From: Acholeplasmataceae bacterium UBA5769 | GTDB lineage: Bacteria > Bacillota_I > Bacilli_A > Acholeplasmatales > Acholeplasmataceae | Direction: 5' to 3' | NCBI GenBank assembly: GCA_002418725.1 | Contig: DIER01000047.1 | Location: 9,217 to 37,151 of the forward strand | Length of the DNA: 27,935 nucleotides | Shown: positions 1 to 7,744 of the stretch, one piece after another | Layout of the letters: every line of letters starts with the position of its first letter | Numbering within the stretch: position 1 is the first letter of the stretch | Position numbers and translations under genes: made by a program | Notes under the pieces: model-generated | Database searches by the model: none | What the model saw: only the letters and a program-made list of their open reading frames with translations | What the model was told of the DNA's origin: nothing

Positions 1-587
1 ATTTGGTCATGGGTTACATAAATGGTTGTTGTTTCAATCTTATTATGGAGCTTAATGAGCTCACCTCTCATTTGAACGCGGAGTTTCGCATCCAAGTTTG
101 ATAGTGGTTCGTCCATTAAGAATACTTTAGCGTTACGAACAATCGCACGACCTAAGGCAACACGTTGTCTTTGACCACCCGATAATGCCTTTGGTTTACG
201 CTTTAAGTATGGTGTTAAACCTAAAATTTCTGCCGCTTCATTTACTTTTTCGTTGATAACATCTTTTGGCATTTTTCTAAGTTTCAAACCGAAAGCCATG
301 TTATCATAAACCGTCATGTGTGGGTAAAGCGCATAGGATTGGAATACCATCGCGATGTTACGATCTTTTGGAGCTTTATCGTTTACGAGTTCGTCATCGA
401 TATAAAGTTCGCCTGAAGTGATTTCTTCAAGACCAGCGATCATACGTAATGTTGTTGATTTACCACAACCAGATGGACCAACGAACACGATAAATTCTTT
501 GTCTCTGATGTCAAGATTAAAATCAAAAACCGCTTGAACACCATTTGGATAGACTTTATTAATGTCTTTAAGCTTTAATGTAGCCAT
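1..587 (-). CDS. Sugar ABC transporter ATP-binding protein, MalK/UgpC/MsmK type (partial, C-terminus off the left edge)
   Basis: This is the cytoplasmic ATPase subunit of a carbohydrate-type ABC importer, and 195 N-terminal residues are visible out of the roughly 360-370 usual for the family. Walker A is GPSGCGKST (residues 37-45), the Q-loop is VFQSYALYPH (81-90), the signature is LSGGQRQR (135-142), Walker B is VFLMDEP (155-161) and the switch histidine is H193. The text SYALYPHMTVYDN is typical of the MalK/UgpC/MsmK group, which often serves several sugar permeases. The C-terminal OB-fold regulatory domain lies beyond the window, so sugar specificity cannot be told. The ATG at 587 follows AGGGAG at good spacing. 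It has its own extended -10 promoter (620-628) and is separated from the upstream regulator gene by a hairpin terminator. The family call is secure; the substrate is unknown. Confidence 0.93.
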   Translation of the reverse strand, partial: MATLKLKDINKVYPNGVQAVFDFNLDIRDKEFIVFVGPSGCGKSTTLRMIAGLEEITSGELYIDDELVNDKAPKDRNIAMVFQSYALYPHMTVYDNMAFGLKLRKMPKDVINEKVNEAAEILGLTPYLKRKPKALSGGQRQRVALGRAIVRNAKVFLMDEPLSNLDAKLRVQMRGELIKLHNKIETTTIYVTHDQ

Positions 588-619
588 ATTGTATCTCCCT
601 TTTTAATCATTATAGACTT

Positions 620-628
620 ATTATAGCA
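620..628 (-). promoter_or_regulatory. Extended -10 promoter for the MalK-type ATPase gene
   Basis: On the minus strand this reads TGCTATAAT, an extended -10 element, about 33 bases before the start codon and just downstream of the 641-671 terminator. A second TATAAT lies at 609-614. No good -35 hexamer is seen, which fits an extended -10 promoter. Inferred from sequence only. Confidence 0.5.
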
Positions 629-640
629 ACTCTAGGACAT

Positions 641-671
641 AAAAAAAATGTGCAGGGTGCACACATTTTTA
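641..671 (-). terminator. Rho-independent terminator after the PucR-type regulator
   Basis: An A/T-flanked hairpin pairs 644-652 with 662-670 around a nine-base loop. On the minus strand it is followed by a run of eight T. It overlaps the TAA stop of the regulator gene, and its symmetry would let it act in both directions. Confidence 0.7.
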
Positions 672-1250
672 GTGAATCAAATGATAGACCAAGAGTGCCT
701 CACTAAAGAGTCTGGCATCTAAGCCTGTGACTTGATAAAACTTATCTAATCTCTGAATCAGGGTGTTTCGATGAATGTAGAGTTTTTTCGCAGCATTTAC
801 CATGTTAAGGTTGGATTCTAAGTAAACTTTCAACGTTTCAATCATCACCTGATCTTTATAGAACTTATTTAAGAATAAAGATTTCATGTCTTCGGATAAC
901 CGGTAGATAAAGTGTTTAATGATGATTTTATCATCTAGAAAATAATACTTCTCAAATGGAATTTGATCCATATATTGTTGAATGGCTTGAACATAAATGT
1001 CTCGCTCTTGTACTGATGAAACTGCATGTGAAGCATACACCCTTAAATCGGTCAATGTATCACTCATCACATTTAAAATGACATCTTCAAAAGCAAGGTC
1101 AATATCATGCTCAAAAAACATGATCGTGTGATCGCTGTTGTTTTTGATGGATGAGGGTGAGATAAGTTCACTAAAAAGTGAAATCACATCATCATCGATG
1201 GGTTTATGCTGTTTGCTTTCAATAATGACATAACGATACAAAATAACCAT
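669..1250 (-). CDS. PucR/CdaR-type helix-turn-helix regulator
   Basis: The last 60 residues of this 193-residue protein match the PucR C-terminal helix-turn-helix: LKVYLESNLNMVNAAKKL followed by HRNTLIQRLDKF (about residues 140-171). The N-terminal 130 residues match no domain I recognise and lack an obvious sensory GAF or diacid-recognition domain, so the protein is shorter than usual PucR/CdaR regulators. It should bind DNA in the cytoplasm; targets are unknown, but the downstream sugar ATPase and the co-transcribed protease genes are candidates. The start is doubtful: AAGGGA directly abuts the ATG at 1250 with no spacer, whereas a TTG at codon 4 (1241-1239) sits at normal distance, so the real protein may begin three residues later. 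It lies six bases after the preceding gene and is probably translationally coupled. Confidence 0.75.
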   Translation of the reverse strand: MVILYRYVIIESKQHKPIDDDVISLFSELISPSSIKNNSDHTIMFFEHDIDLAFEDVILNVMSDTLTDLRVYASHAVSSVQERDIYVQAIQQYMDQIPFEKYYFLDDKIIIKHFIYRLSEDMKSLFLNKFYKDQVMIETLKVYLESNLNMVNAAKKLYIHRNTLIQRLDKFYQVTGLDARLFSEALLVYHLIH

Positions 1251-1256
1251 TCCCTT

Positions 1257-1994
1257 TTATAAAGCTTTTATATATGCCTGGATTGCATCTAAGTCGATAC
1301 AAACGGCTTGCCCTTCTTCATAAGAAATCACAAGTCCAATCACTTGGTGTTGCATGTTCATTAATGTACCACCAATACAATGTTGATCCATGGGAATCGA
1401 TGTTTGATAGGTATTTAACGTATCATCTTTTCCTAAGAGTAAACCCATAAGTAACGAATTTCTTGAACCTTGATAATTAGAGATCATCAAGAGGGGTTCA
1501 TGGATACGTGGTTCAAACGAGGAAAAATTTAATTTTTTAAGTTTTGCGGATGCTACATGAACATTAAACTCTAAAGTCGCAAGTCCAAGTGAAGCATCAA
1601 CATGCTTGATTTGACCTGTATAAGATTGATTTGCAAAATCAATAAATTCAATCGTATAGGATAGTGAAGATTGTTTTTGTTCAACAAGTGTTGCTGCCGT
1701 TAAGACTTTGACATGAGATTCATAGGTTTGGAAAATAAAGCCTGTCCCGATACTTGTCTCTATGACACGATTAAATACATCTTTCCCCGTCATTTTAATG
1801 ACCACTACCCCTGGAATAATCTCGTTTGATACACCATTGATAAAGGCATCAAAATACAGATCATTTGCGATATCGTGAACCATGTAATCATCGTATTGCT
1901 TTTGTAACAATCTTGTTTCCTCATCTTGAGGAATACAAGAGATAAGTAAAACAGATAAAATCATGATCAAACATATACGTATGATTTTTCTCAT
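1257..1994 (-). CDS. Trypsin-like lipoprotein with lost catalytic triad (pseudoprotease paralogue)
   Basis: A 245-residue lipoprotein: basic start, hydrophobic stretch, then lipobox LLISC with Cys20. It aligns along its length with the upstream neighbour (a trypsin-like protease), sharing the GTGFIF/GSGLIF strand, the region around the third catalytic motif and a closing IGLVIS/VGLVFA strand. At the catalytic positions it has Thr102 where the neighbour has His96, Gly137 where the neighbour has Asp130, and Ile207 (in HCIGG) where the neighbour has Ser211 (in GSSGS). All three are therefore absent, and it is unlikely to cleave peptides. It starts within the previous gene (ATGA overlap at 1991-1994), so the two are translationally coupled. 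A role as decoy, inhibitor, regulator or substrate-binding partner of the active paralogue is inference. Confidence 0.8.
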   Translation of the reverse strand: MRKIIRICLIMILSVLLISCIPQDEETRLLQKQYDDYMVHDIANDLYFDAFINGVSNEIIPGVVVIKMTGKDVFNRVIETSIGTGFIFQTYESHVKVLTAATLVEQKQSSLSYTIEFIDFANQSYTGQIKHVDASLGLATLEFNVHVASAKLKKLNFSSFEPRIHEPLLMISNYQGSRNSLLMGLLLGKDDTLNTYQTSIPMDQHCIGGTLMNMQHQVIGLVISYEEGQAVCIDLDAIQAYIKAL

Positions 1995-2788
1995 GATGCC
2001 ACCTCATGATAATTTAAGGCATTGTTATTTAAGAAGGTTTTGACTTGATTAATGGGGATGATAAAAGCATAATCTGCAAGGTTTTTTCCATTTGAGAAAT
2101 TTCCAGCAAAAACAAGCCCAACAAGTTCGAAGCGACTGTTGACAGCTGCGCTACCACTTGAACCCGATTTTAAGGGGAGTTCAGCAATCATCACATCAAA
2201 TGTGACGTTAATAATATCTGGTGAAACATCAATTTGAACAGGACCATAATCTAAAAGGACACCGGTATGAACGGCATTCAATTGACCTTCAGGGTAACCC
2301 ATGGTTGTCACTTCTTCATTTAAACTCATGGGACTCTTGGCAAATGATATCACTTTTAAATCTGTGCCAACTTTCTTTCTGACCTTTAAAACTGCGAGAT
2401 CATATGCGCTGTCACGGACAACAAATGTCGCGTTATAACTATTGTTTTGAAAATCATAAATGGTGAACGTCGCTTGATTGATCTGCGTATCATAAATGAC
2501 ATGATTGTTCGTTAAAACATAATAGTAGAGTGCATCCTCATCAAAAATAAGTCCAGATCCCATAGAGACGGACATCAAACTAGATGAGGTTTTTTTGACT
2601 CTGACGACACCTTTCATCCATTCGCTTGAAAGCTCATTTAAGAAGGCTATACGCTCAAGATAAACCGATTGTTGTTCTAAAAGATGTTCATCGTATGTGC
2701 TCTTTAATTCCTCATAAGTCATTTCATATGTACATGAGGATAAAAAGAAAAGGAATACGATGAGGATACTTAATAATCCTTTTTTCAT
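1991..2788 (-). CDS. Trypsin-like serine protease, surface lipoprotein
   Basis: A 265-residue lipoprotein with lipobox LSSC (Cys19), so it should be anchored on the outer face of the membrane. After a short helical linker (25-58) comes a trypsin/HtrA-type protease fold. Catalytic residues are visible as His96 in VLTNNHVI, Asp130 in DSAYDLAVLKV and Ser211 in SGSSGSAA. No PDZ domain follows, unlike HtrA/DegP, so it is a stand-alone protease domain of about 200 residues. The ATG at 2788 follows AGGTGATG, which is a usable ribosome site at close spacing. A possible -10 (TAGAAT, minus strand) lies about 25 bases upstream, just past the suf terminator. It heads a three-gene unit with its degenerate paralogue and a PucR-type regulator. 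The substrate is unknown. Confidence 0.85.
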   Translation of the reverse strand: MKKGLLSILIVFLFFLSSCTYEMTYEELKSTYDEHLLEQQSVYLERIAFLNELSSEWMKGVVRVKKTSSSLMSVSMGSGLIFDEDALYYYVLTNNHVIYDTQINQATFTIYDFQNNSYNATFVVRDSAYDLAVLKVRKKVGTDLKVISFAKSPMSLNEEVTTMGYPEGQLNAVHTGVLLDYGPVQIDVSPDIINVTFDVMIAELPLKSGSSGSAAVNSRFELVGLVFAGNFSNGKNLADYAFIIPINQVKTFLNNNALNYHEVAS

Positions 2789-2829
2789 CTCATCACCTTA
2801 GTGATATTCTACTCTATTTATGGCGAATA

Positions 2830-2865
2830 AAAAAGATATTTGGCAAAATACGCAAATATCTTTTT
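2830..2865 (-). terminator. Terminator of the suf operon
   Basis: A 13-bp perfect stem (2830-2842 with 2853-2865) closes a ten-base loop, and its A/T arms supply a T-run in either direction. It lies 19 bases after the sufB stop codon and before the protease unit. Confidence 0.85.
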
Positions 2866-2883
2866 ATTTTTATCGCTTTTGAA

Positions 2884-4293
2884 TTAACCGATGGAACCTT
2901 CCATTTCAAGTTTGATCAGTTGGTTCAACTCTATCGCATATTCCATAGGAAGTTCTTTTGCAAAGGGTTCAATAAAGCCCATGACAATCATCTCTGTTGC
3001 TTCTTCTTCAGATAAACCGCGACTCATCAAGTAGAACAATTGTTCTTCTGATATTTTAGAAACGGTAGCTTCATGTTCTAAGAACACATCTGAGTTTCTA
3101 ACCACGTTGGTTGGAATGGTATCTGAGAATGAGTAATCATCTAAAATAATGGTGTCACATTCAACGTGAGCTTTGGCACCTTTCGCATTTTTACCAAAGT
3201 CAACTTTACCTCGGTAGTTCACAGAACCACCACCACGTGAAATAGATTTAGAAATAATCGTTGATGTTGTGTTAGGTGCAACATGAATCATTTTTGCACC
3301 CGCATCTTGAATTTGGCCTTTACCTGCAAAGGCAATGGAAATGGTAGTTCCTTTCGCGCGTTCTCCAAGAAGAATGCATGATGGGTATTTCATGTTCACG
3401 TTTGAACCGATATTGCCATCAATCCATTCCATATGTCCATTTTCATAGACAAACGCACGTTTAGTCACAAGATTAATGACGTTAGTTGACCAATTTTGAA
3501 TGGTTGTATAACGGCATGTTGCATCTTTTTCAACAACAATTTCAACAATTGCTGCATGTAAAGAGTCCTTCGAATAAACAGGCGCTGTACAGCCTTCTAC
3601 ATAGTTGACATAAGCACCTTCATCAACGATGATGAGTGTACGTTCAAACTGTCCCATTTGATCTGAATTGATTCTAAAATAGGACTGTAGTGGTTTGTTG
3701 ACTTTAACGCCTTTGGGCACATAGATAAATGAACCACCACTCCAAACAGCGCTATTTAACGCTGCGTATTTATTATCACTAAATGGAATCACAGTTCCAA
3801 AATATTTCTTAACTAAGTCTGGGTAATCACGGAGTGCCGTATCTGTATCGACATAGATGACTCCAAGATCTTCCAATTCTTTTTGTGTGTTGTGATAAAC
3901 AACTTCACTTTCAAATTGGGTTGAAACACCCGCTAAAAAGTTTCTTTCTGCTTCTGGAATACCTAACTTTTCAAAGGTGTCTTTAATTTCTGATGGAACT
4001 TCATCCCAGTTGGTTTCTGCTCTTTCACTGGCTTTGATAAAGTAAGTGAATTCATCAAAGTTAATAAAAGATAAATCAGGACCCCACGTTGGATTCTTAA
4101 GTTCTGTAAACTTCTTATAACTCTTTAAACGGAAATCAAGCATCCATTCAGGTTCATTCTTATGCTTACTGATGGTGCGAATGACCTCTTCATTGAGCCC
4201 TTTACCTGTTGTAAACACCGATTTAGATTCTGTGTGCCAACCGAATTGGTACTCACCGACAATACTATCTATTTTCTTTTTGTTATCATCCAT
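2884..4293 (-). CDS. sufB: Fe-S cluster scaffold protein SufB
   Basis: SufB is the core scaffold subunit of the SufBCD complex, on which Fe-S clusters are built in the cytoplasm from sulfur supplied by SufS/SufU. This copy has 469 residues, the normal length. It shows the SufB signatures GGSFIYVPKGV, NYVEGCTAPVY and, near the end, AHVECDTIILDD with Cys379 and LEHEATVSKI with Glu408. These two are spaced as the cluster-assembly Cys and Glu of E. coli SufB (29 residues apart). The start is placed at 4293 (MDDNKKK), not at the upstream in-frame ATG, because AAAGGAGGAT stands at the right distance and the upstream part would only read through the sufU tail. It overlaps sufU by 8 bases and is the last gene of the operon. 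Confidence 0.97.
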   Translation of the reverse strand: MDDNKKKIDSIVGEYQFGWHTESKSVFTTGKGLNEEVIRTISKHKNEPEWMLDFRLKSYKKFTELKNPTWGPDLSFINFDEFTYFIKASERAETNWDEVPSEIKDTFEKLGIPEAERNFLAGVSTQFESEVVYHNTQKELEDLGVIYVDTDTALRDYPDLVKKYFGTVIPFSDNKYAALNSAVWSGGSFIYVPKGVKVNKPLQSYFRINSDQMGQFERTLIIVDEGAYVNYVEGCTAPVYSKDSLHAAIVEIVVEKDATCRYTTIQNWSTNVINLVTKRAFVYENGHMEWIDGNIGSNVNMKYPSCILLGERAKGTTISIAFAGKGQIQDAGAKMIHVAPNTTSTIISKSISRGGGSVNYRGKVDFGKNAKGAKAHVECDTIILDDYSFSDTIPTNVVRNSDVFLEHEATVSKISEEQLFYLMSRGLSEEEATEMIVMGFIEPFAKELPMEYAIELNQLIKLEMEGSIG

Positions 4294-4732
4294 TGGATGT
4301 ATCCTCCTTTGTTTTGATAATGGCTTGCTCTGCAGCCTTCCATGCAAGCGTTGCACACTTTACACGTGCGGGAAATTGTGAAACACCTTGATAAACAACT
4401 GCGTCACCTACTAAAATGTCTTTGTTATAGGGATAGCCTTTAATCAACTCATAAAATTCATGAAGTATACTTAGCGCTTCATCGAGTGTTTTACCCATTA
4501 AGGTAACGCTCATCACAGATGCACTTGAGCAACAAATAGAACATCCTGTTCCTTGTTGTTTAATATCGGCGATGATACCATCGGTGATCTTCAGTTGGAC
4601 GGTCATTTCATCACCACAAGAAGGGTTATTTAAATGAACGGTCATATAACTGTTATCTGCGATGATTCCTTTATTTTTGGGGTATTTGTAGTGATCCATA
4701 ATCACCTGACGATAGAGCTGTTCTAAATTCAT
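4286..4732 (-). CDS. sufU: SufU sulfur-transfer protein
   Basis: A 148-residue SufU/IscU-fold protein. In Gram-positive bacteria SufU is a zinc-dependent sulfurtransferase that accepts persulfide from SufS and passes it to SufBCD. The zinc ligands are visible: Cys39 and Asp41 in NPSCGDE, Cys64 in GTGCSICCSS, and Cys126 in RVKCATLAW. The sequence between the second and third ligand includes the roughly 20-residue stretch (around KTLDEALSILHEFYELIKG) that is longer in SufU than in IscU, which supports SufU. Two extra cysteines (67, 68) follow the second ligand. The ribosome site AGGAGA overlaps the sufS stop codon (TAGGAG), and the end overlaps sufB, so the three genes are closely coupled. Confidence 0.95.
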   Translation of the reverse strand: MNLEQLYRQVIMDHYKYPKNKGIIADNSYMTVHLNNPSCGDEMTVQLKITDGIIADIKQQGTGCSICCSSASVMSVTLMGKTLDEALSILHEFYELIKGYPYNKDILVGDAVVYQGVSQFPARVKCATLAWKAAEQAIIKTKEDTSNG

Positions 4733-4741
4733 GATTGTCTC

Positions 4742-5947
4742 CTAAAATGATGTAAAAAATGTTTGTGCAGCCTTGACAGCTTCGATAAATGTATCACAGT
4801 CTTCGATGCTGTTATAGACATGAAATGAAACTCTTAACGTGGACACAACACCTAAAAAACGACTGACAAGTTGTGCACAATGATGTCCTGCTCTAACACT
4901 CACATGATATTGATCTAACATGGTTGCAACATCGTGAGGATGAATGTCTGCGATGTTAAACGCAATCACAGGATTTTCTGCTGTTTCATTATAAATGGTT
5001 ATACCTTCAATCTCTTTTAAACGCTTAAGCGTGTACTGATGTAAACGCTCGGTGTGTTGGTGGATGTTTTCAAAACCTAAAGATTGCAGGTATAAGATAG
5101 CTTGTGCAAGACCAATCGCACCACCAATAACAGGTGTACCCGCTTCAAGTCTTAAAGGTGCTTCTTTCCATGTTGCATCAAACATTTCAACTTGGTCAAC
5201 CATTTCACCACCGTATTCAAATGGTTCAAGCTGGTCAAGTAAATTTTTCTTGCCGAAGAGAACCCCTACACCAGAAGGACCAAACATTTTGTGTCCTGAA
5301 AACGCGAGGAAATCAGCATCTAAGTCTTTGACATCAATCGCCATATGTGGTACTGACTGTGCAGCATCAACGATGACAATGGCCTTCTTTTGATGTGCTA
5401 AGGAAATGATATCTTTTAATGGTGTCACATAACCCATCACGTTGGATGCATGCGTTAAGGCAACCACTTTAGTACGATCTGTTAACACTGATTTGAATGC
5501 TTCAACCGTAATCCGTCCTTCTTTTGTTAACGGTATATAGACCAGTTTTGCACCTGTTTTTTTAGCAATCACTTGCCAAGGTAAGAAGGATGAGTGGTGT
5601 TCGAGTTCACTTGTGATAATCTCATCACCTGGTTTTAAAATATCACGGTAAGCATGTGCGACCATGTTGAGCGCTGAGGTTGCTCCTCTTGTAAATACGA
5701 TTTCTTCTGTATGAGCTCCGATAAAGCGTGCCACCGTCTGTCTTGCATCTTCAAAAAGCTTTGTAGCCTCATAAGCAAGACTATAAGCACCGCGGTGTAC
5801 ATTGACACCGAGCGATGTATAATAAGCATCTACACCGTCAATGGCACGTCTGACTTTGAGTGCTGAAGCTGCAGAATCAAGATAAACAAGTTGTGGTTGT
5901 TTAGAAAAGACGGGAAAGTCCTTTCTGATCTCTTTTTCATTCATCAT
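4742..5947 (-). CDS. sufS: Cysteine desulfurase SufS
   Basis: A 401-residue PLP-dependent group II cysteine desulfurase that removes sulfur from cysteine as an enzyme-bound persulfide, releasing alanine. The PLP lysine is Lys220 in FSGHKMFGPSG, the PLP-ring Asp is Asp194 in VIVDAAQS, and the persulfide-forming cysteine is Cys357 in RAGHHCAQ. The short active-site loop around this Cys is the SufS/CsdA type rather than the IscS type. Length is as expected. Two in-frame ATGs open the gene (5947 and 5944). Neither has a clear Shine-Dalgarno, and the ATGA overlap with the sufD stop suggests translation by coupling. It sits between sufD and its sulfur acceptor sufU. Confidence 0.96.
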   Translation of the reverse strand: MMNEKEIRKDFPVFSKQPQLVYLDSAASALKVRRAIDGVDAYYTSLGVNVHRGAYSLAYEATKLFEDARQTVARFIGAHTEEIVFTRGATSALNMVAHAYRDILKPGDEIITSELEHHSSFLPWQVIAKKTGAKLVYIPLTKEGRITVEAFKSVLTDRTKVVALTHASNVMGYVTPLKDIISLAHQKKAIVIVDAAQSVPHMAIDVKDLDADFLAFSGHKMFGPSGVGVLFGKKNLLDQLEPFEYGGEMVDQVEMFDATWKEAPLRLEAGTPVIGGAIGLAQAILYLQSLGFENIHQHTERLHQYTLKRLKEIEGITIYNETAENPVIAFNIADIHPHDVATMLDQYHVSVRAGHHCAQLVSRFLGVVSTLRVSFHVYNSIEDCDTFIEAVKAAQTFFTSF

Positions 5948-6819
5948 ATTCTTGTATTGACTAAATGCACAAATCTTTCTCTTAAAGGTTCATCGTCAAT
6001 TTCGTCGATGATGGGTTGTAGAAAACCGTTGATAATGAGTTTTTCAGATTCTTTTTTATTTAAGCCCCGGCTCATTAAGTAATAAAGTTGATTTTCTTCA
6101 ATCTTACCAATGGTTGCACCATGGCCAGCTTTCACATCAAACTCATCGATTAAAAGAATGGGATTCACTTCAACGATAGCTTTGTCTGAGGTGATGATAC
6201 CCTTTAAGGTTTGAAATGCATTGGCATTTTTCATACCTTTCTCAATTTTTTCAACACCGTTGAGAACGATTTTACCAGATTTGTTTGCAATACCGATGTT
6301 GGTCATTTGACCTATGGTGTTTGGTGCTTGATGGATGATTAAAACATCAATATTTTGTTTGTTTTCATCAGAAGACACAGCAACAGCGCGCATGTTTACT
6401 TCAGAACCTTCACCTTTTAGTTCCACTTGCATTTTCGCGTCAAGGACATTAGAAACAAAACCTCCAACGAGATCAAGTTTAGCATCTCTTGCTGCTGTAA
6501 AATAATGTTCAACCAATGCTTTTTTTGTCTGTAATTCACTGACAAGCAAATACTTAACGGATGCATTTTGTTTGGCTGTTAAGCGGAGTTTGTATTGGTG
6601 TTCTGTTTGTTCTTCGCTTGCTAATTCTAAAATAATCTTGATGGATGTGTTTTCAGAAACAACAATCTCTAAAGCTTCGTTGTTGTCATCTTCAATCGTA
6701 ATTTTTATTGGGTTTTCATAATGGATGTTTTTTGGAATGATGAGTTGTTGATTTTCAAAGATAAAATCTTTGGGTAGTTTACTTTGAATTTGATGATTTT
6801 TGATAACAATATCTTTCAT
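5944..6819 (-). CDS. sufD: Fe-S cluster assembly protein SufD (short form)
   Basis: SufD is the second scaffold-like subunit of SufBC2D, needed for iron acquisition and complex stability. This copy is only 291 residues, shorter than the roughly 400-440 of typical bacterial SufD; the loss is in the N-terminal part. The C-terminal beta-helix and helical SufC-contact region are intact: VKAGHGATIGKI (with His233, matching the functional His of E. coli SufD) and QLYYLMSRGLNKKESEKLII, close to the equivalent part of SufB. Its ATG shares one base with the sufC stop (TAATG), and its TGA overlaps the sufS start. The SufD assignment rests on position and on the AGHGATIG motif; the shortened N-terminus is the odd feature. 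Confidence 0.93.
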   Translation of the reverse strand: MKDIVIKNHQIQSKLPKDFIFENQQLIIPKNIHYENPIKITIEDDNNEALEIVVSENTSIKIILELASEEQTEHQYKLRLTAKQNASVKYLLVSELQTKKALVEHYFTAARDAKLDLVGGFVSNVLDAKMQVELKGEGSEVNMRAVAVSSDENKQNIDVLIIHQAPNTIGQMTNIGIANKSGKIVLNGVEKIEKGMKNANAFQTLKGIITSDKAIVEVNPILLIDEFDVKAGHGATIGKIEENQLYYLMSRGLNKKESEKLIINGFLQPIIDEIDDEPLRERFVHLVNTRI

Positions 6820-7586
6820 TACTCTGCGCCTTCAACAAAATCAATACCCAATTCTTCTTTTATCCATTCATAACCATTTTGATCAATCTTTTCAATCAGT
6901 TCTTGTCCACCACTTAATACGATTTTTCCATCGATCATGATGTGTACATTGGTTGGCTTAATATAATCTAAAATACGTTGGTAGTGTGTGATTAAGATAC
7001 AACCAAATTGATCGTTAACGAGTTCACTAACGTTAGATCCAACAATCTTTAAAGCATCGACATCTAAACCCGAATCGATTTCATCTAAAATTGCAAATTT
7101 AGGTTTTAAAACCTTTAACTGAAGAATCTCATTTCTTTTTCTTTCGCCACCTGAAAAACCTTCGTTCAAATAACGATGTGCTAAATCAGGACGCATCTTT
7201 AATTCTTCAACTGTCTTTTCATATTTGATCGCAAACTCAAACAATCCGACTTCTTTGCCAGACGTTGCTTTGAGTGCTTGTCGCATAAAGTCAGAGTTGG
7301 TAACACCTGGAACTTCAGCTGGATATTGCATCGCTAGGAATAAACCTGCGCGCGCACGTTCATCAACTTCCATGTCTAAAATGTTAGCTCCATCGAGATA
7401 TGCTTCACCTTCTGTGACTTCATATTTTGGATGACCCATCAAAGCACTGGCTAATGTGGATTTACCTGTACCGTTTGGGCCCATAATTGCATGGACTTCA
7501 CCAGAGTTAACAACCAAGTCAACTCCTTTTAATATTTCTTTACCTTCAATGCCTACATGAAGATTTTTTATTTCTAGTTTTGCCAT
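6819..7586 (-). CDS. sufC: SufC ATPase
   Basis: SufC is the ABC-type ATPase of the SufBC2D scaffold; it is cytoplasmic and not a transporter. This 255-residue copy has Walker A GPNGTGKST (36-44), Q-loop Gln87 in LAMQYPAEVPG, signature FSGGERKR (144-151), Walker B FAILDEIDSGLD (164-175) and His201 in ITHYQR. The LDEIDSGLD and YPAEVPG texts are specific to SufC. The start at 7586 (MAKLEIKN) is chosen because AGGAGGT precedes it by a good spacer; the longer in-frame ATG upstream has no ribosome site and begins in the promoter region. It is the first gene of sufCDSUB, the usual Gram-positive order, with a -10 element (7614-7619) about 28 bases upstream. Confidence 0.97.
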   Translation of the reverse strand: MAKLEIKNLHVGIEGKEILKGVDLVVNSGEVHAIMGPNGTGKSTLASALMGHPKYEVTEGEAYLDGANILDMEVDERARAGLFLAMQYPAEVPGVTNSDFMRQALKATSGKEVGLFEFAIKYEKTVEELKMRPDLAHRYLNEGFSGGERKRNEILQLKVLKPKFAILDEIDSGLDVDALKIVGSNVSELVNDQFGCILITHYQRILDYIKPTNVHIMIDGKIVLSGGQELIEKIDQNGYEWIKEELGIDFVEGAE

Positions 7587-7613
7587 AATGACCTCCTTGA
7601 ATTTACCATCATT

Positions 7614-7619
7614 ATTATA
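7614..7619 (-). promoter_or_regulatory. Probable -10 element of the suf operon
   Basis: TATAAT on the minus strand, giving a short leader before the sufC ribosome site. The matching -35 is poor, so the promoter may need an activator. Tentative. Confidence 0.4.
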
Positions 7620-7675
7620 TAACATTAAGCGCTCAAATGCTATTTATATGCTAATTTATAAAATGAAAATCTGAG

Positions 7676-7713
7676 GAAACGTTTTCAATGTAAAGATATG
7701 TAAATTTACATTG
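7676..7713. promoter_or_regulatory. Operator-like palindromes upstream of the suf promoter
   Basis: Two symmetric elements lie between the suf promoter and the divergent candidate RNA promoter. TGTAAATTTACA (7699-7710) is a perfect 12-bp palindrome, and CAATGTAAA/TTTACATTG (7687-7695 and 7705-7713) is a nine-base inverted repeat that overlaps it. Beside it, GAGGAAACGTTTTCAA (about 7673-7688) resembles a catabolite-response element with two mismatches. The binding proteins are unknown. Confidence 0.35.
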
Positions 7714-7738
7714 ATTTTCATTTTTGATGTGCTAAAAT
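7711..7738 (+). promoter_or_regulatory. Plus-strand promoter for the candidate small RNA
   Basis: TTGATT (7711-7716), a 16-base spacer, then TAAAAT (7733-7738), which is preceded by TGC to make an extended -10. The extended form TGNTANAAT recurs at the oppA, oppB and MalK-type promoters of this window, which strengthens the call. It is the best plus-strand promoter I noticed. Confidence 0.5.
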
Positions 7739-7744
7739 GAAGAT

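Noticed and set aside
4294..4356. Upstream in-frame extension of sufB
   Set aside because: It only reads through the sufU tail and has no ribosome site; AAAGGAGGAT points to the ATG at 4293.
7587..7625. Upstream in-frame extension of sufC
   Set aside because: The extra 13 residues overlap the probable -10 element and lack a ribosome site; AGGAGGT precedes the ATG at 7586.
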